Assembly (NCBI RefSeq): GCF_016239305.1 | Contig: NZ_JAEHOQ010000014.1 | Span: forward strand, 1 to 64,000 | Length of the DNA stretch: 64,000 bases | Origin: Proteus vulgaris | GTDB taxonomy: Bacteria; Pseudomonadota; Gammaproteobacteria; Enterobacterales; Enterobacteriaceae | Direction of reading: 5' to 3' | In this document: piece after piece, positions 41,201 through 51,301 of the stretch | Layout of the letters: every line of letters starts with the position of its first letter | Position numbering within the stretch: the first letter of the stretch is position 1 | Program-made: the position numbers and the translations under genes | The notes under the pieces: generated by a model | What the model was told of the DNA's origin: nothing | Seen by the model: only the letters and a program-made list of their open reading frames with translations | Database searches by the model: none

Positions 41201-43327
41201 CTCATAGATAAACTTCACTTTAAGATCGTTAGCTGGTAGTTTTTTACCATCTTGATCTGTATAGACAATTTCAAATTCAGCCATTGAGTTTTCATCAACG
41301 CTATAACCTGATTTATATTTGTCTGTACGGTAGTCATAAACTTCTTTTTTAGGGAAAACTGGACGAATACCAGCAAGATGAGTGGCAGGCCAAACAGCTT
41401 GTTGATAACGACGAGTAACCGGACGTCCACCCGCTTCAAGTAAGCTTGCTTGTAAAATAATATTAATTGGTGATTTCAGTTCAGCATAGCGATCACTGTC
41501 AATACTTAACTCACCTTGTCCATCAGAGTCTAAATTAAGCTCAAACTCATCCAGTAAACGGTTGAAGTTTTCATCTTTTACGGCACCAAATTCATAGCCT
41601 GGTAATTTACTGACCGCTTCACGAGAGGCTTTTAAGAAGACTTGTCCTTGTAAGCGATTATCGGCCGCTGGTGCGCCATAAAGGTAACGACCTTCAAGAT
41701 CAAAATAAGCATCATTACCACTAAGTAGAATACCTTTTTTACCCGTGATGACTAACGCCATTCTCTCTGGCATAAAGTCTTCAACCTGAAATTCATAGAA
41801 CCGAGGCGTTCCATCACCGATATCAAAACGCAAAGTACGTGTACCAGTATTTTCATCAGCAGGAATAGCTAATTTTAACTGGTAAAGCCCATTTTCAGGT
41901 TGCCATACAAAACTACGTGATACTTGGCCATCTGTTTTAAGTAAATCCACTTTAACGGGTTGCTCTTTAATTGGATTACCGTCGCCATCGCGCAGTAATG
42001 CATTAACAATTAAAGTTTCACCTGGGCGATAAAGATCACGAGGACCAAAAGCAAAAAACTGTTTGCTATAACCTTGAGGGCCTCCGATATCAAACTCAGA
42101 AAGATCAAGCGCAGGTTTACGCAAATCAATCATACTAGTTTGACCATCACGAATAGCCATTAATAAACGCGCTTTATCACTTTTCTCAAGTGTGGCATGT
42201 CCTTGGCTATCTGTTTGCGCTTTGGAGATCAAACCGCCTTTTTCATCTAATAAGCGGATTTCTACTTTACTTAACGCAGAACCATTTTTAAGTGATTGGG
42301 TGAAAACATCTAACGAATCAAGGTAACTGTGCATCGATAATCCGATATCACTAAAAGTGAATACCGTAGCAGGTACCGTATAAGAGTATTTACCAGCTTG
42401 TTGCATTACAGCAATATAAGCACCTTCTTTTTTCAGAGCATCTATTGATTTTAGCGGTAATAATACGTTTTCACGGGTATTTTTTTCTGTATTTAACTCA
42501 AAACGACCGGTATAAACCAAATCAGCTTGAGATAAAAATTCATCAGATTCCCAATAGTTAATGTTAGAACGACTTTCCCATTGCGTTAAGAATTGAGCTA
42601 ACTGCTCGTCTTTTACACGGAAAAAGTTCACATCCACTTGATCCACATTCAAGGCAATAATAGGTAAGCCTTCGGCAGCATCAAATGGTAATAACGATCC
42701 TTTACTAGTAAATCCAACTGAAGGGAAAATTTCTTCTGTGGTTAACTTCTGACTAAAAGGCGTTGTTAATGTACGCTCATTAATACCTTTAATTTTTTCA
42801 TCAATGGTCAAATTTAATTCTGTTGATGGTGGTAAATGACGAAAACGCAACTCCATCAAGTTGTCTGATAATTCCCACGCACCTTCCAGTTTTCCCTTTT
42901 TGGTATCAACAAGATGAATAACGTTATCAAACTTTTGGTCTGGATCAAGTGGGACAGAGAAAGTCACCACCATAGTACTTGCACCATCACGTTGCAGTTC
43001 TGATGCATCTAACACAGTGATATCTTTTCCTGCAAAACGCATAGCCAACTCATCACGAACTTCTTTACTTTTTAATGCAGTTTCATTATTCGTTTTTGTT
43101 GTAACTGCTGATTTTTCGCTAGTTTGAGTGGCAGTATCTGGTGTATTTTGAGCTGTGTTTTTTTGCTCAGTTGTTTGTACGTTTTGCGCTTTGTCTGTTG
43201 ATGACGAGCTTTCATCAGCTTTGTCATCACACCCACTCAGTGCCAACGCAGACGCCAATACAACAGCAAGCGAGCTCCAACGATAGCCTCTCTTTTCTGT
43301 ATATTGTTTAAATTGGTTTTGATTCAT
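38240..43327 (-). CDS. yfhM: alpha-2-macroglobulin-like lipoprotein YfhM
   Basis: Very large periplasmic lipoprotein (1695 residues; about 1650 in E. coli) of the bacterial alpha-2-macroglobulin family, which traps proteases after bait-region cleavage. The signal peptide ends in LALSGC (Cys about 33). MG-type beta domains fill most of the length. The thioester motif is intact as YGCLEQTVSG in the C-terminal third, in the alpha/alpha toroid region. The ATG at 43327 has AAGGA seven bases upstream and is preferred over in-frame starts at 43333 and 43348. The residue after the lipidated Cys is Asp, which suggests inner-membrane retention. Paired with pbpC. Confidence 0.95.
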   Translation of the reverse strand: MNQNQFKQYTEKRGYRWSSLAVVLASALALSGCDDKADESSSSTDKAQNVQTTEQKNTAQNTPDTATQTSEKSAVTTKTNNETALKSKEVRDELAMRFAGKDITVLDASELQRDGASTMVVTFSVPLDPDQKFDNVIHLVDTKKGKLEGAWELSDNLMELRFRHLPPSTELNLTIDEKIKGINERTLTTPFSQKLTTEEIFPSVGFTSKGSLLPFDAAEGLPIIALNVDQVDVNFFRVKDEQLAQFLTQWESRSNINYWESDEFLSQADLVYTGRFELNTEKNTRENVLLPLKSIDALKKEGAYIAVMQQAGKYSYTVPATVFTFSDIGLSMHSYLDSLDVFTQSLKNGSALSKVEIRLLDEKGGLISKAQTDSQGHATLEKSDKARLLMAIRDGQTSMIDLRKPALDLSEFDIGGPQGYSKQFFAFGPRDLYRPGETLIVNALLRDGDGNPIKEQPVKVDLLKTDGQVSRSFVWQPENGLYQLKLAIPADENTGTRTLRFDIGDGTPRFYEFQVEDFMPERMALVITGKKGILLSGNDAYFDLEGRYLYGAPAADNRLQGQVFLKASREAVSKLPGYEFGAVKDENFNRLLDEFELNLDSDGQGELSIDSDRYAELKSPINIILQASLLEAGGRPVTRRYQQAVWPATHLAGIRPVFPKKEVYDYRTDKYKSGYSVDENSMAEFEIVYTDQDGKKLPANDLKVKFIYERHDYYWRWSSSNGWESGYNEKDLQMDEQTIKISKDGTAKVAFPVEWGSYRIEVVDPKTELVSSLRFWAGYSWMDNTGGTGAVRPDQVKLKLDKEGYLPGEKVKLNIVAPHPGKGYVLLESSNGPLWWQEIDVPEKGLDVEVPINKEWARHDLYLTSVVVRPGDTSKQATVKRAVGILHLPLQDKNRRIDISLDAPEKIRPNQDLKIRIKANPVAGQPLPENINVLVSAVDTGVLNITEYKTPDPYDAFFGRKRYSIDQYDVYGQLIEGQGRLANLRFGGDGGEAAALSRGGKKPLTDVQIIAQQTAPVKLNAQGEGEVSLPIPEFNGEVRLMAQAWTADKFGSQEGKVVIAAPLVTQLSLPRFMAGGDNALLSLDLTNLTDDAQSITLNYTASGLVGLGGAESKTVSLTKGERTQVQIPVKAKHGFGQGEFSLSIYGIKVPGEEIKPYHNTWNIGVRPAYPAETLHYASTLQDGETWRLPTDVLNRFNNSTLEGELLLTSRPPLQIARYVRELFAYPYGCLEQTVSGLYPSLYSTEKELKQLGIKTQTDADRKVAIEKGIAHLLTMQKAEGGFSLWSQDGREEYWLTAYATDFLFRASQQGYAVPADPLKRANDRLLRYLQDKSLVNYEYAVNQDAARFSARAYAALVLANQQKAPLGELRRLYLERNDAGSGLALVQLGIALKLMGDNSRAEGLIAEGVTTTRKYNYGLGDYGSVIRDQALIIALLSENNLETQSRDASVITLSDNLTSREWFSTQESNSLYLAGRFFINMDEQPWEVAVNRQVPAISSDRAVNETLTSMQLQAGLELNNRGGAAIYSRMNIVGYPKVAPAPYSNVLNVHRSYYDLKGNRVHPNRLQSGEMLVVKLDVSADRDVPDALVVDLLPAGLEIENQNLASSSASLSDSAADLQEFIDDMGQANIKHLEYRDDRFVAAVSVDRYRPTTLLYLARAVTPGSYQVPPPQVESMYVPYWRAIGSTETKIDIVP

Positions 43328-43578
43328 ATCCATTTCCTTTAAATTCAACCCCTGAATAATGCGATGTTTTATGCAGGCCGGGCAGAGATAATATAGATTT
43401 TTCTTTGTTCTAATAAGATAAAAATTAACAATATTGACTATATTTTATCGAATATAACTAAATTCTTTACAGTGAAAAACAACCCTATTTTTGCATCAAA
43501 AATAAAGATCTAACAAAACAATGTGTTATATAAAAATGCAAACTATTTGCTAAATTAGTCAATTTTCTATTATAGGAT

Positions 43579-43608
43579 AAAAAAAAGCGATATCTGATGA
43601 GATATCGC
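43579..43608 (-). terminator. sseB terminator
   Basis: Nine-base perfect stem GCGATATCT / AGATATCGC with a four-base loop, then eight T on the minus strand. Confidence 0.93.
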
Positions 43609-43629
43609 CTAAATTTAAAGGGCACTGAA

Positions 43630-44055
43630 TTAACTATCCAAATTCACTATCGGGATCCCTTTTCTTAAGAACCCCCCAAGTTTGCGTTGATAAAAAGGTG
43701 ATACGTGGTGGATCATAAAATGGCTCACACCTTTTTCCTCTTTATTCACAAAACAAAAATCTAAGGATTGCCCTTCTTCTAAATATTCAAAAGCCGATTC
43801 AGCCGCTTGTGGGAGTATCTGCGCAATCACATCTTCTTCACCAGTTATCTCTAAACCGATAAGATAAAATTCCTCTTCATTATCTTGCTCCTGAGCATTA
43901 ACAATAAAGGCACGGCGGATTGGTTTATGTTCACCAAAAAACTCGCTAAGTGCGGTTGTCAATTTTTCAGGTTGTGGTTCTAAAACACTTAACGTCAAAG
44001 AAGAACCTTCAACAGAAACAATTTCTTGTGTCTCAAATTGTTCAGATACACCCAT
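43630..44055 (-). CDS. sseB: SseB C-terminal-domain protein, N-terminal domain absent
   Basis: 141 residues that correspond to the second half of E. coli SseB (258 residues as I recall): EGSSLTLSVLEPQPEKL, KPIRRAFIV, KGVSHFMIHHVSPFYQRKLGGFLR. The whole N-terminal SseB domain (about 115 residues) is missing. No remnant fits in the 27-base gap to pepB upstream. The ATG at 44055 has a good GGAG ribosome site six bases away; a TTG six codons earlier is less likely. SseB overexpression causes enhanced serine sensitivity in E. coli, but its role is unclear. Probably co-transcribed with pepB. Confidence 0.88.
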   Translation of the reverse strand: MGVSEQFETQEIVSVEGSSLTLSVLEPQPEKLTTALSEFFGEHKPIRRAFIVNAQEQDNEEEFYLIGLEITGEEDVIAQILPQAAESAFEYLEEGQSLDFCFVNKEEKGVSHFMIHHVSPFYQRKLGGFLRKGIPIVNLDS

Positions 44056-44082
44056 TGCAAACTCCAAATCCAATAACGTTTA

Positions 44083-45378
44083 TTATTTTGCTTTTGCTAA
44101 TAACAGATTTGCGATAGAACGCACACCATAACCTGTCGCACCGGCAGCCCATTGTTCTACAGAGGATTTTCTGTAAGTTGCTGAACAGTCGATATGTACC
44201 CAACCTTTTTTATAATTAGTGACAAAGTGCGATAAGAAAGCGGCTGCTGTACTTGCTCCCGCAGTATGCGAAGGAGCTGCAATATTATTTAGATCAGCAA
44301 AGCTTGAAGGCAATTGGCTACGGTGGAAATCAGCTAATGGTAAACGCCAGAACAACTCATTTTCTTGTTCAGCACTTGTTAGTAATTCAGCCACTAATTT
44401 ATCATCGAAACTTAATACCGAATGATAGTCATTACCCACAGCAACTTTAGCTGCACCTGTTAGTGTTGCTGCATCAATGATCAGTTCTGGGGCAATATTA
44501 CTTGCATCAATTAAGCCATCAGCTAGTACTAAACGACCTTCCGCATCTGTATTCATGATTTCGACTGATTTACCATTACGGTAACGAATGATATCACCCA
44601 GCTTAAAGGCATTACCGCTAACCATGTTATCTGCGATACACAGCAGTAGTTTCACACGTTTATTTAAACCACGAGTAATTGCTAATGCTAAAGCACCCGC
44701 TAATGTTGCAGCGCCTCCCATATCCGCTTTCATTGAATTCATAGATGATGAAGGTTTGATGCTATAACCACCTGAATCGAAAGTAATACCTTTACCTACT
44801 AGACATGCAAATACAGGTGCATTGCTATCTTGAGTCGGATTAAAATCTAATGCTAAATAGACAGGGTCACGAGAAGAACCACGGCCTACAGTATAAATGC
44901 CGGCATAGTTTTGATCGCGCAGATCGGCGCCTTTAGTGATCTTATAGCTGATATCTTCTTTATCAAGACCGCAGAAAAGATCAACCGTGCGTTGTGCCAG
45001 TTGCTCTGGGCCTAATTCTTCAGCTGGGGTATTAATTGTGTCTCTAACCCAATCAACGATACGAATACGTGATTCTAATTCGTGTTTATCCGCTTCGCTT
45101 AATTGTGGCCATTCGATAGAACGGGCGCCTTTAGGTGCTCTAAAACCTAACCAAAAAGCCCAGCTACGCTCTATATCCCAGCCTTCACCAACAAGAGCAA
45201 CATTACGAATACCTTGGCTATCTACTTTACGTCCACCACGCTGAATAGCGCCTAAACGGTTTTCTTCCGTTAAGTGGATTGTCATGCCGGTTTCACTAGT
45301 GCTAATTAGTGCTTTTTCACCCCAACACGCTGCTGCTGGTTCATTAGACAGCATGATAGGCATAATTTGTTTATTCAT
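44083..45378 (-). CDS. pepB: peptidase B (M17 aminopeptidase)
   Basis: Cytoplasmic leucyl-aminopeptidase-family metallopeptidase, usually hexameric with two metal ions. 431 residues (427 in E. coli). The family signature [14 protein letters not shown] lies near 283-296, with metal-binding Lys and Asp in [15 protein letters not shown] and MKADMGGAA. It cleaves N-terminal residues from peptides, with preference for acidic residues in E. coli. It precedes sseB, as in E. coli. Confidence 0.96.
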   Translation of the reverse strand: MNKQIMPIMLSNEPAAACWGEKALISTSETGMTIHLTEENRLGAIQRGGRKVDSQGIRNVALVGEGWDIERSWAFWLGFRAPKGARSIEWPQLSEADKHELESRIRIVDWVRDTINTPAEELGPEQLAQRTVDLFCGLDKEDISYKITKGADLRDQNYAGIYTVGRGSSRDPVYLALDFNPTQDSNAPVFACLVGKGITFDSGGYSIKPSSSMNSMKADMGGAATLAGALALAITRGLNKRVKLLLCIADNMVSGNAFKLGDIIRYRNGKSVEIMNTDAEGRLVLADGLIDASNIAPELIIDAATLTGAAKVAVGNDYHSVLSFDDKLVAELLTSAEQENELFWRLPLADFHRSQLPSSFADLNNIAAPSHTAGASTAAAFLSHFVTNYKKGWVHIDCSATYRKSSVEQWAAGATGYGVRSIANLLLAKAK

Positions 45379-45610
45379 TTATTATCTCTCTATTATTACT
45401 GGTGACAGTTAACCTATTCAGACTACCAGATATTTACCTTTTAGCATGATCAATTTACTGCAAAAATCCAGAGACCACTATCATCATCATTTGATATTAA
45501 GTGCTTGCATTGTATTCTTCGAGATATCTCTTATAACAAAAACTCAAGGCATCCCTATTTGGAGTTATTTCTAACGTGATTAACCTATTCAATGCAGAAC
45601 GCCATAATGC

Positions 45611-45640
45611 AAAAAGACCAGCAATTAGCCAGTCTTTCGA
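45611..45640 (-). terminator. isc operon terminator
   Basis: Nine-base stem AAGACTGGC / GCTGGTCTT with two G-U pairs, five-base loop and TTT tail on the minus strand, 17 bases after the iscX stop. Confidence 0.75.
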
Positions 45641-45656
45641 TTTGTGGTACAATCAA

Positions 45657-45851
45657 TTATTCAAATTCATCAAGCCAAACAAGCAAAATGGCTTCAAGAA
45701 TTTTTTCATTTGATTTTTGTGGATCGTCATTAAAATCGTCTAAATTACAGATCCACTGATGCATATCTGTAAAGCGCACAGTTTTAGGATCAGTGTCAGG
45801 GTATAGATCAAATAATGCTTCCCCTATTTCACGAGTATCACTCCATTTCAT
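45657..45851 (-). CDS. iscX: iron-sulfur cluster assembly protein IscX
   Basis: Small acidic protein of 64 residues (66 in E. coli) that binds IscS and iron and moderates cluster assembly. The family pattern [15 protein letters not shown]...[13 protein letters not shown] is clear. Last gene of the isc operon, 15 bases after fdx. Confidence 0.95.
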   Translation of the reverse strand: MKWSDTREIGEALFDLYPDTDPKTVRFTDMHQWICNLDDFNDDPQKSNEKILEAILLVWLDEFE

Positions 45852-45866
45852 ACTTGGCTCCTAAAA

Positions 45867-46202
45867 TTAGTGCTCTCTTGCATGGTTAATCGAATATTTA
45901 GGGATCTCAACGACTAAATCTTCGTCAGTCACTTTAGCTTGGCAACTTAAGCGACTTTCAGGCTCTAAACCCCATGCTTTATCTAACATGTCGTCTTCAA
46001 GCTCAGAGCTCTCTTCCAGTGAATCAAAACCTTCACGCACTACACAGTGACAAGTTGTACATGCACAAGACATTTCACAAGCATGTTCAATCTCGATACC
46101 GTTGCGTAAGGCAACATCTAGAATAGACTCACCTTCTGTTGCGTCAACAACAGCACCTTCAGGGCACAGTGTGCTATGGGGTAAAAATACAATTTTAGGC
46201 AT
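45867..46202 (-). CDS. fdx: isc [2Fe-2S] ferredoxin
   Basis: Adrenodoxin-type ferredoxin that supplies electrons for cluster assembly on IscU. 111 residues. Cluster ligands Cys42, Cys48, Cys51 and Cys87 ([12 protein letters not shown] and RLSCQAK) are present, plus the free Cys46 known from E. coli. Two bases separate it from hscA. Confidence 0.97.
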   Translation of the reverse strand: MPKIVFLPHSTLCPEGAVVDATEGESILDVALRNGIEIEHACEMSCACTTCHCVVREGFDSLEESSELEDDMLDKAWGLEPESRLSCQAKVTDEDLVVEIPKYSINHAREH

Positions 46203-46204
46203 AG

Positions 46205-48055
46205 TTATATCTCATCCACAGAATGGCCTGCCAACGCTTGACGAATAGATGAATCCATTCGACGCGCTGCAAAATCCTGAGTTTGCTTATCCAGTAGTTT
46301 AATCGCGTTTTCAATGGCAACAGGATCTGTTCCTTCAACGCTCTCTATTAAGGTATTTACAACGTTGTCGATAGCGGTTTTCTCATCTTCATTTAGCAGA
46401 TGAGCATCTTCTTCTAATGCCGCAGTTAAACTTTCTAACACGCGTGCTGCTTCGACCTTTTGCTCGGCTAGGCGACGAGCTTGTAAATCTTCTTGGGCAT
46501 TTTCCATCGAAGATTGGATCATCTTAGCGATTTCAGTATCACTAAGACCATAAGAGGGTTTAACTTGTACTGAGGCTTCAACACCCGTTGATTTTTCCAT
46601 AGCACTAACACTCAGTAATCCATCAGCATCAACTTGGAAGGTCACGCGAATATGAGCACCACCTGCGGCCATCGGTGGAATACCTCGTAATGTAAAACGT
46701 GCAAGAGAACGACAATCACTAACCAATTCACGCTCACCTTGAACAACATGAACGCTCATTGCCGTTTGACCATCTTTGAATGTCGTAAATTCTTGTGCTC
46801 TGGCAACAGGGATCGTGGTATTGCGTGGGATCACTTTCTCAACTAATCCGCCCATCGTTTCAAGACCAAGAGAAAGTGGAATAACATCTAACAATAGCAT
46901 TTCACTATCCGGTTTATTACCCACTAAAATATCAGCTTGAATTGAAGCGCCAATAGCCACGACTTTATCAGGATCGATAGACGTCAGTGGTTCACGTTTA
47001 AAATAGTCGCCAACCATTTGACGAACTAATGGCACACGTGTTGAACCGCCAACCATAACCACTTCTAGAACTTCATCAACTTCAACATCGGCATCTTTTA
47101 AGGCACGACGAACAGATAATAGAGTGCGCTTCACTAATGATTGAATTAATGATTCAAACTCAGCACGAGTAATTTCACCTTTCCAGCCATTAACACTGAT
47201 ATCAGCAACATCATTATCACTTAATGCAATTTTAGTTTCTGATGCTACATCCAGCAGTTGGCGTTGTAATATCGCATCTTTTTGATGACCAAATCCTGCG
47301 CGTTCTCTTATCCAGTCCGCCAATATCATATCAAAATCATCGCCACCTAAAGCGGTATCACCACCGGTTGCCAAGACTTCAAAAACACCTTTGCTTAAAC
47401 GTAAAACAGAAATATCAAAAGTACCACCACCTAAGTCATAAACAACAATGGTGCCCTCTTTTCCTGAATCTAAACCATAAGCAATAGCAGCGGCTGTTGG
47501 TTCGTTTAATAAACGTAAAACATGCAAACCAGCACGACGAGCAGCTTCTTTTGTACCTTGGCGTTGAGCATCATCAAAATAAGCTGGCACAGTGACTACA
47601 ACACCATCAAGTTCACCACCTAATGATTGCGTTGCACGATCTGCCAATGTTTTTAAGATGTCAGAAGAAACTTGAATAGGATCGACAATTCCCGCTGCTG
47701 TTTTAATTAACGGCAAACCATTGTCATTTTCATGGAAATGATAAGGAAGATTTGGATAACGGCTTGTCACATCACTTAGTGAGCGACCCACCATTCTTTT
47801 AATTGAACTTATCGTGTTAGCAGGATCTTTTTCTGCTTCTTTTTTAGCATTCCAACCAACGTTGATATTATCAACTTGATACTGCACAACAGATGGCAAT
47901 AAATAGCGACCTTCGTTGTCTGAAAGCGCTTCGGCTTGCCCACTACGTACAGTGGCAACTAATGAGTGTGTCGTTCCTAAATCAATACCCGCTGCAAGTC
48001 TGCGCTGATGCGGTGCAGGCGTTTGACCTGGTTCACTAATTTGTAATAATGACAT
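46205..48055 (-). CDS. hscA: Hsp70-type chaperone HscA
   Basis: Specialised Hsp70 that releases the nascent cluster from IscU. 616 residues, as in E. coli. The ATPase domain carries [27 protein letters not shown] and [12 protein letters not shown] substrate-binding domain follows from about 385 ([11 protein letters not shown]). It recognises LPPVK of IscU, which is intact here. Partner of HscB, whose gene ends 11 bases upstream. Confidence 0.97.
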   Translation of the reverse strand: MSLLQISEPGQTPAPHQRRLAAGIDLGTTHSLVATVRSGQAEALSDNEGRYLLPSVVQYQVDNINVGWNAKKEAEKDPANTISSIKRMVGRSLSDVTSRYPNLPYHFHENDNGLPLIKTAAGIVDPIQVSSDILKTLADRATQSLGGELDGVVVTVPAYFDDAQRQGTKEAARRAGLHVLRLLNEPTAAAIAYGLDSGKEGTIVVYDLGGGTFDISVLRLSKGVFEVLATGGDTALGGDDFDMILADWIRERAGFGHQKDAILQRQLLDVASETKIALSDNDVADISVNGWKGEITRAEFESLIQSLVKRTLLSVRRALKDADVEVDEVLEVVMVGGSTRVPLVRQMVGDYFKREPLTSIDPDKVVAIGASIQADILVGNKPDSEMLLLDVIPLSLGLETMGGLVEKVIPRNTTIPVARAQEFTTFKDGQTAMSVHVVQGERELVSDCRSLARFTLRGIPPMAAGGAHIRVTFQVDADGLLSVSAMEKSTGVEASVQVKPSYGLSDTEIAKMIQSSMENAQEDLQARRLAEQKVEAARVLESLTAALEEDAHLLNEDEKTAIDNVVNTLIESVEGTDPVAIENAIKLLDKQTQDFAARRMDSSIRQALAGHSVDEI

Positions 48056-48066
48056 AACAGTTTCCC

Positions 48067-48588
48067 TTAAAAACCATCAAACAAGCGTTCTTCAAGTTGC
48101 TCTACTTGCTCTTTTAATTTTGCAAGAAAACGTAATTTTCTTACATTATCAGCAGCAATATCCCAAGTTTGGCTATCTAGCGTTTTAACCATTTCGTCAT
48201 GGCGTACAGTGTACATTTTTTCTAAACGCGCAGAAAAATCAGCTAACAAACTTTCGGCATCAGCACTGTGCTCAATGTTATCCAACTCTTCACGTAATGA
48301 GAGTTGCTCCATTAAAAATGCAGTATCGTGCATCGTTTGTTGCTCATTGGCAATATCGATACCGTGCAATGAGAGCATATATTCAGCTCTAGAGAGTGGA
48401 TTTTTTAAGGTCTGATAAGCCTGATTGATAGTTGAAGCAAACGAGATAGCTTGAACCTGTTCTTTGTCAGATTTACCAGCAAAGCGATCTGGGTGATACT
48501 GACGTTGCATATCTTGATAACGTGTAGCAAGTTGCTGTTTATCAATATCAAAATGATTAGGCATACCTAATAGTGTGAAATAGTCCAT
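48067..48588 (-). CDS. hscB: J-domain co-chaperone HscB
   Basis: Cytoplasmic co-chaperone that delivers IscU to HscA and stimulates its ATPase. 173 residues. The J-domain HPD is at 32-34 (QYHPDRF). A C-terminal three-helix IscU-binding domain follows (LSLREELDN..., [19 protein letters not shown]). Between iscA and hscA. Confidence 0.97.
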   Translation of the reverse strand: MDYFTLLGMPNHFDIDKQQLATRYQDMQRQYHPDRFAGKSDKEQVQAISFASTINQAYQTLKNPLSRAEYMLSLHGIDIANEQQTMHDTAFLMEQLSLREELDNIEHSADAESLLADFSARLEKMYTVRHDEMVKTLDSQTWDIAADNVRKLRFLAKLKEQVEQLEERLFDGF

Positions 48589-48636
48589 ACATCTACTCTT
48601 GGATTAATTAACGTTAATACCGTGTTTTAACACAAA

Positions 48637-48960
48637 TTACACGGTGAAGCTTTCACCACAACCACACTCATTGGATACATTGGGGTTGTTAAATTTAAAG
48701 CCTTCGTTTAATCCTTCTTTGACGAAATCAAGCTCAGTTCCATCTAAATAGACCATGCTTTTACCATCAATGATAACTTTCACACCTTTGTCTTCAAAAA
48801 CAGTATCTTCGTCATTGATGACATCAGCAAATTCAAGAACATAAGCCATTCCAGAACAACCGGATGTTCTTACGCCTAAACGCAAACCTTCACCTTTACC
48901 ACGATTAGACAGGAAAGAGCGAACACGATTAGCGGCGGATTCTGTAAGGGAAATTGACAT
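48637..48960 (-). CDS. iscA: iron-sulfur assembly protein IscA
   Basis: A-type carrier that binds iron or [4Fe-4S] clusters. 107 residues from the ATG at 48960 (GAGG six bases upstream); an in-frame GTG four codons earlier is rejected. The three ligand cysteines Cys35, Cys99 and Cys101 (TSGCSG and ECGCGESF) are intact. It is separated from iscU by 89 bases with a strong hairpin. Confidence 0.97.
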   Translation of the reverse strand: MSISLTESAANRVRSFLSNRGKGEGLRLGVRTSGCSGMAYVLEFADVINDEDTVFEDKGVKVIIDGKSMVYLDGTELDFVKEGLNEGFKFNNPNVSNECGCGESFTV

Positions 48961-48987
48961 GGCACACCTCACTCATAAAGAACGAAA

Positions 48988-49018
48988 GCGGATACTGAAA
49001 AAAAGTTTCAGCATCCGC
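48988..49018 (-). other. iscU-iscA intercistronic hairpin
   Basis: Thirteen-base stem with one G-U pair (arms 48988-49000 and 49006-49018, five-base loop). No T run follows on the minus strand, so it is more likely an mRNA processing or stability element than a terminator. Confidence 0.75.
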
Positions 49019-49049
49019 CAATATTTTATTTTTTTATTATAAAAGACAA

Positions 49050-49436
49050 TTACTTGCCTTGGCGTTTGCTTTTATAGTCTGCAATCGCTGCTTTTATTGC
49101 ATCTTCTGCAAGAATCGAACAGTGAATTTTCACTGGTGGCAATTCTAATTCTTCTGCAATTGCGGTGTTCTTGATGGACTCGGCTTCATCTAATGTTTTG
49201 CCTTTCATCCATTCTGTAACCAGTGAACTTGATGCAATCGCTGAACCACAACCATAAGTTTTAAAACGCGCATCTTCAATTACGCCGTTATCATCAACTT
49301 TGATTTGCAGTTTCATGACGTCGCCACAAGCGGGGGCGCCTACCATACCACTTCCTACAGAAGGGTCGTTGTTATCAAATGAGCCCACGTTACGAGGGTT
49401 TTCATAATGATCAATTACTTTATCGCTATAAGCCAT
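49050..49436 (-). CDS. iscU: iron-sulfur scaffold protein IscU
   Basis: Scaffold on which IscS-derived sulfur and iron form [2Fe-2S] clusters. 128 residues, as in E. coli. Cys37 (APACGD), Cys63 (YGCGS), His105 and Cys106 (KIHCS) and the HscA-binding LPPVK (99-103) are all present. 24 bases after iscS. Confidence 0.98.
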   Translation of the reverse strand: MAYSDKVIDHYENPRNVGSFDNNDPSVGSGMVGAPACGDVMKLQIKVDDNGVIEDARFKTYGCGSAIASSSLVTEWMKGKTLDEAESIKNTAIAEELELPPVKIHCSILAEDAIKAAIADYKSKRQGK

Positions 49437-49460
49437 GATTTAACTCCTGAAAACGTCTGA

Positions 49461-50675
49461 TTAATGGTGAGACCATTCGATACTGTTGATATCAACACCT
49501 TGCTTATGCATATCCCAAAGAGGCGAAAGATCACGTAGGCGACCAATAGCACTGTGGATTTGTTTAATTGCATAATCTATTTCTTCTTCTGTTGTGAAAC
49601 GCCCCAGAGAAAAGCGAATAGAACTGTGTGCGAGTTCATCTGTTAACCCTAAAGCACGCAGTACATAAGAAGGTTCTAAACTTGCTGAAGTACAGGCTGA
49701 ACCTGAAGAAACAGCAAGATCTTTCAGTGCCATCATTAATGATTCGCCTTCAACATAGTTGAAACTTACATTAAGAATATTTGGCGCAGTGTGTTCTAAA
49801 GAACCGTTGATATAAACTTCTTCAATATCTTTAATGCCATTCCATAAACGTAAACGTAATTCGTTTAATCGTTTAGTTTCATCAGCCATTTCTTCTTTCA
49901 AAATACGGTAAGCTTCGCCCATACCTACAATTTGGTGAACGGCTAATGTACCTGAACGCATACCCCGCTCATGTCCACCACCATGCATTTGTGCTTCTAA
50001 ACGAATACGTGGTTTACGGCGAACATAAAGCGCACCGATCCCCATAGGGCCGTATACTTTATGCGCAGAAAGAGAAAGTAAATCAACTTTTAACTTAGAG
50101 AGATCAATAGGTAACTTACCAACGCTTTGCGTTGCATCTACGTGGTAAATAATCCCTTTGCTACGGCATAATTCACCGATAGCAGCAATATCTTGAACAA
50201 CACCAATTTCGTTATTTACATGCATGATAGAAACTAAAATAGTATCTTCACGCATTGCTTCTTCAAGCTCTTTGAGGTCAATCAGACCATCACTTTTTGG
50301 TGCTAAATAAGTGACTTCAAAACCTTCACGCTCAAGTTGGCGACAAGTATCTAAAATCGCTTTATGCTCAGTTTTTGAAGTGATGATGTGCTTACCTTTT
50401 TTCTGGTAAAAGTTAGCAACACCTTTTAGTGCGAGGTTATCAGCTTCAGTTGCACCTGATGTGAATACAATTTCACGAGGATCAGCACCAATTAAATCAG
50501 CAATCTGATTACGTGCAATATCAATAGCTTCTTCTGCTTGCCAGCCAAAACGGTGTGAACGAGAGGCTGGGTTACCAAAAATGCCATCAATAGTTAGGCA
50601 TTGCATCATTTTTTCAGCAACTCGTGGATCAACAGGAGTGGTTGCTGAATAATCTAGATAAATGGGTAATTTCAT
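49461..50675 (-). CDS. iscS: cysteine desulfurase IscS
   Basis: PLP enzyme that takes sulfur from cysteine for iron-sulfur clusters, thiolated tRNA and other cofactors. 404 residues, as in E. coli. The PLP lysine lies in [11 protein letters not shown] (about 206). The persulfide Cys (about 328) is in [17 protein letters not shown] lies before the ATG. Second gene of the isc operon. Confidence 0.98.
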   Translation of the reverse strand: MKLPIYLDYSATTPVDPRVAEKMMQCLTIDGIFGNPASRSHRFGWQAEEAIDIARNQIADLIGADPREIVFTSGATEADNLALKGVANFYQKKGKHIITSKTEHKAILDTCRQLEREGFEVTYLAPKSDGLIDLKELEEAMREDTILVSIMHVNNEIGVVQDIAAIGELCRSKGIIYHVDATQSVGKLPIDLSKLKVDLLSLSAHKVYGPMGIGALYVRRKPRIRLEAQMHGGGHERGMRSGTLAVHQIVGMGEAYRILKEEMADETKRLNELRLRLWNGIKDIEEVYINGSLEHTAPNILNVSFNYVEGESLMMALKDLAVSSGSACTSASLEPSYVLRALGLTDELAHSSIRFSLGRFTTEEEIDYAIKQIHSAIGRLRDLSPLWDMHKQGVDINSIEWSHH

Positions 50676-50743
50676 TGCTCACTAACTCCAAAGACGACGG
50701 ATCTTCTTTAATAATTTTGTTTTTGCCTACCTAGAGATCGCCG

Positions 50744-51238
50744 TTAAACTCGCATATTAACAATGGTTTCTTGTAAACGACCATTGATAGCATGGCGTTT
50801 TTCATTGTCTTGACGATCGGCGACATCCATAACCTCTTCGTTATTCACTAACTCTTCAAGGCTGATACTGCTTAGGAAACTGGTTATACGATCACTTAAA
50901 TCACGCCACAAAGTATGAGTCAGGCAACGATCGCCACCTTGACAACCTTCTTTGTTACCCTGACAACGGGTAGCATCGACAGATTCATCAACCGCAGAAA
51001 TAACTTGAGCAACAAAAATTTGCCCAGCGTCACGGCCTAATAAATAGCCGCCACCAGGGCCACGAACACTTGCAACTAATTCATTTTTGCGTAAACGCGA
51101 AAAAAGTTGCTCAAGATAAGAAAGGGAAATCCCTTGACGCTCTGAAATATCGGCGAGGGGAACAGGACCTTGCTGTGAATGCAATGCAACATCAAGCATT
51201 GCAGTAACTGCGTAACGCCCTTTTGATGTCAGTCTCAT
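50744..51238 (-). CDS. iscR: Fe-S-dependent transcriptional regulator IscR
   Basis: Rrf2-family regulator that carries a [2Fe-2S] cluster and represses isc when clusters are plentiful. 164 residues from the ATG at 51238 (GGAG eight bases upstream). The winged helix begins [16 protein letters not shown], with recognition segment [16 protein letters not shown]. The cluster loop reads [15 protein letters not shown]. The first two Cys are six residues apart, one more than I recall for E. coli (RCQGKGGC). Two abutting type 1 IscR-like sites lie upstream. Confidence 0.97.
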   Translation of the reverse strand: MRLTSKGRYAVTAMLDVALHSQQGPVPLADISERQGISLSYLEQLFSRLRKNELVASVRGPGGGYLLGRDAGQIFVAQVISAVDESVDATRCQGNKEGCQGGDRCLTHTLWRDLSDRITSFLSSISLEELVNNEEVMDVADRQDNEKRHAINGRLQETIVNMRV

Positions 51239-51276
51239 AACAAATACTCCGTGGTGAACAATAATCAAATTGTGTC

Positions 51277-51301
51277 ATTCCCGAGTAATTTAGTCAACTA
51301 T
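51277..51301 (-). promoter_or_regulatory. IscR type 1 site, proximal
   Basis: A 25-base site that on the minus strand begins ATAGTTGACTAAAT. It matches 23 of 25 positions of the type 1 consensus as I recall it (ATASYYGACTRWWWYAGTC...). The embedded TTGACT may be the -35 box; CACAAT, 17 bases on, is a weak -10. Confidence 0.8.

Noticed and set aside
41215-41439. A minus-strand 74-codon frame inside yfhM
   Set aside because: It is a second frame of the same gene; the main frame is continuous through it.
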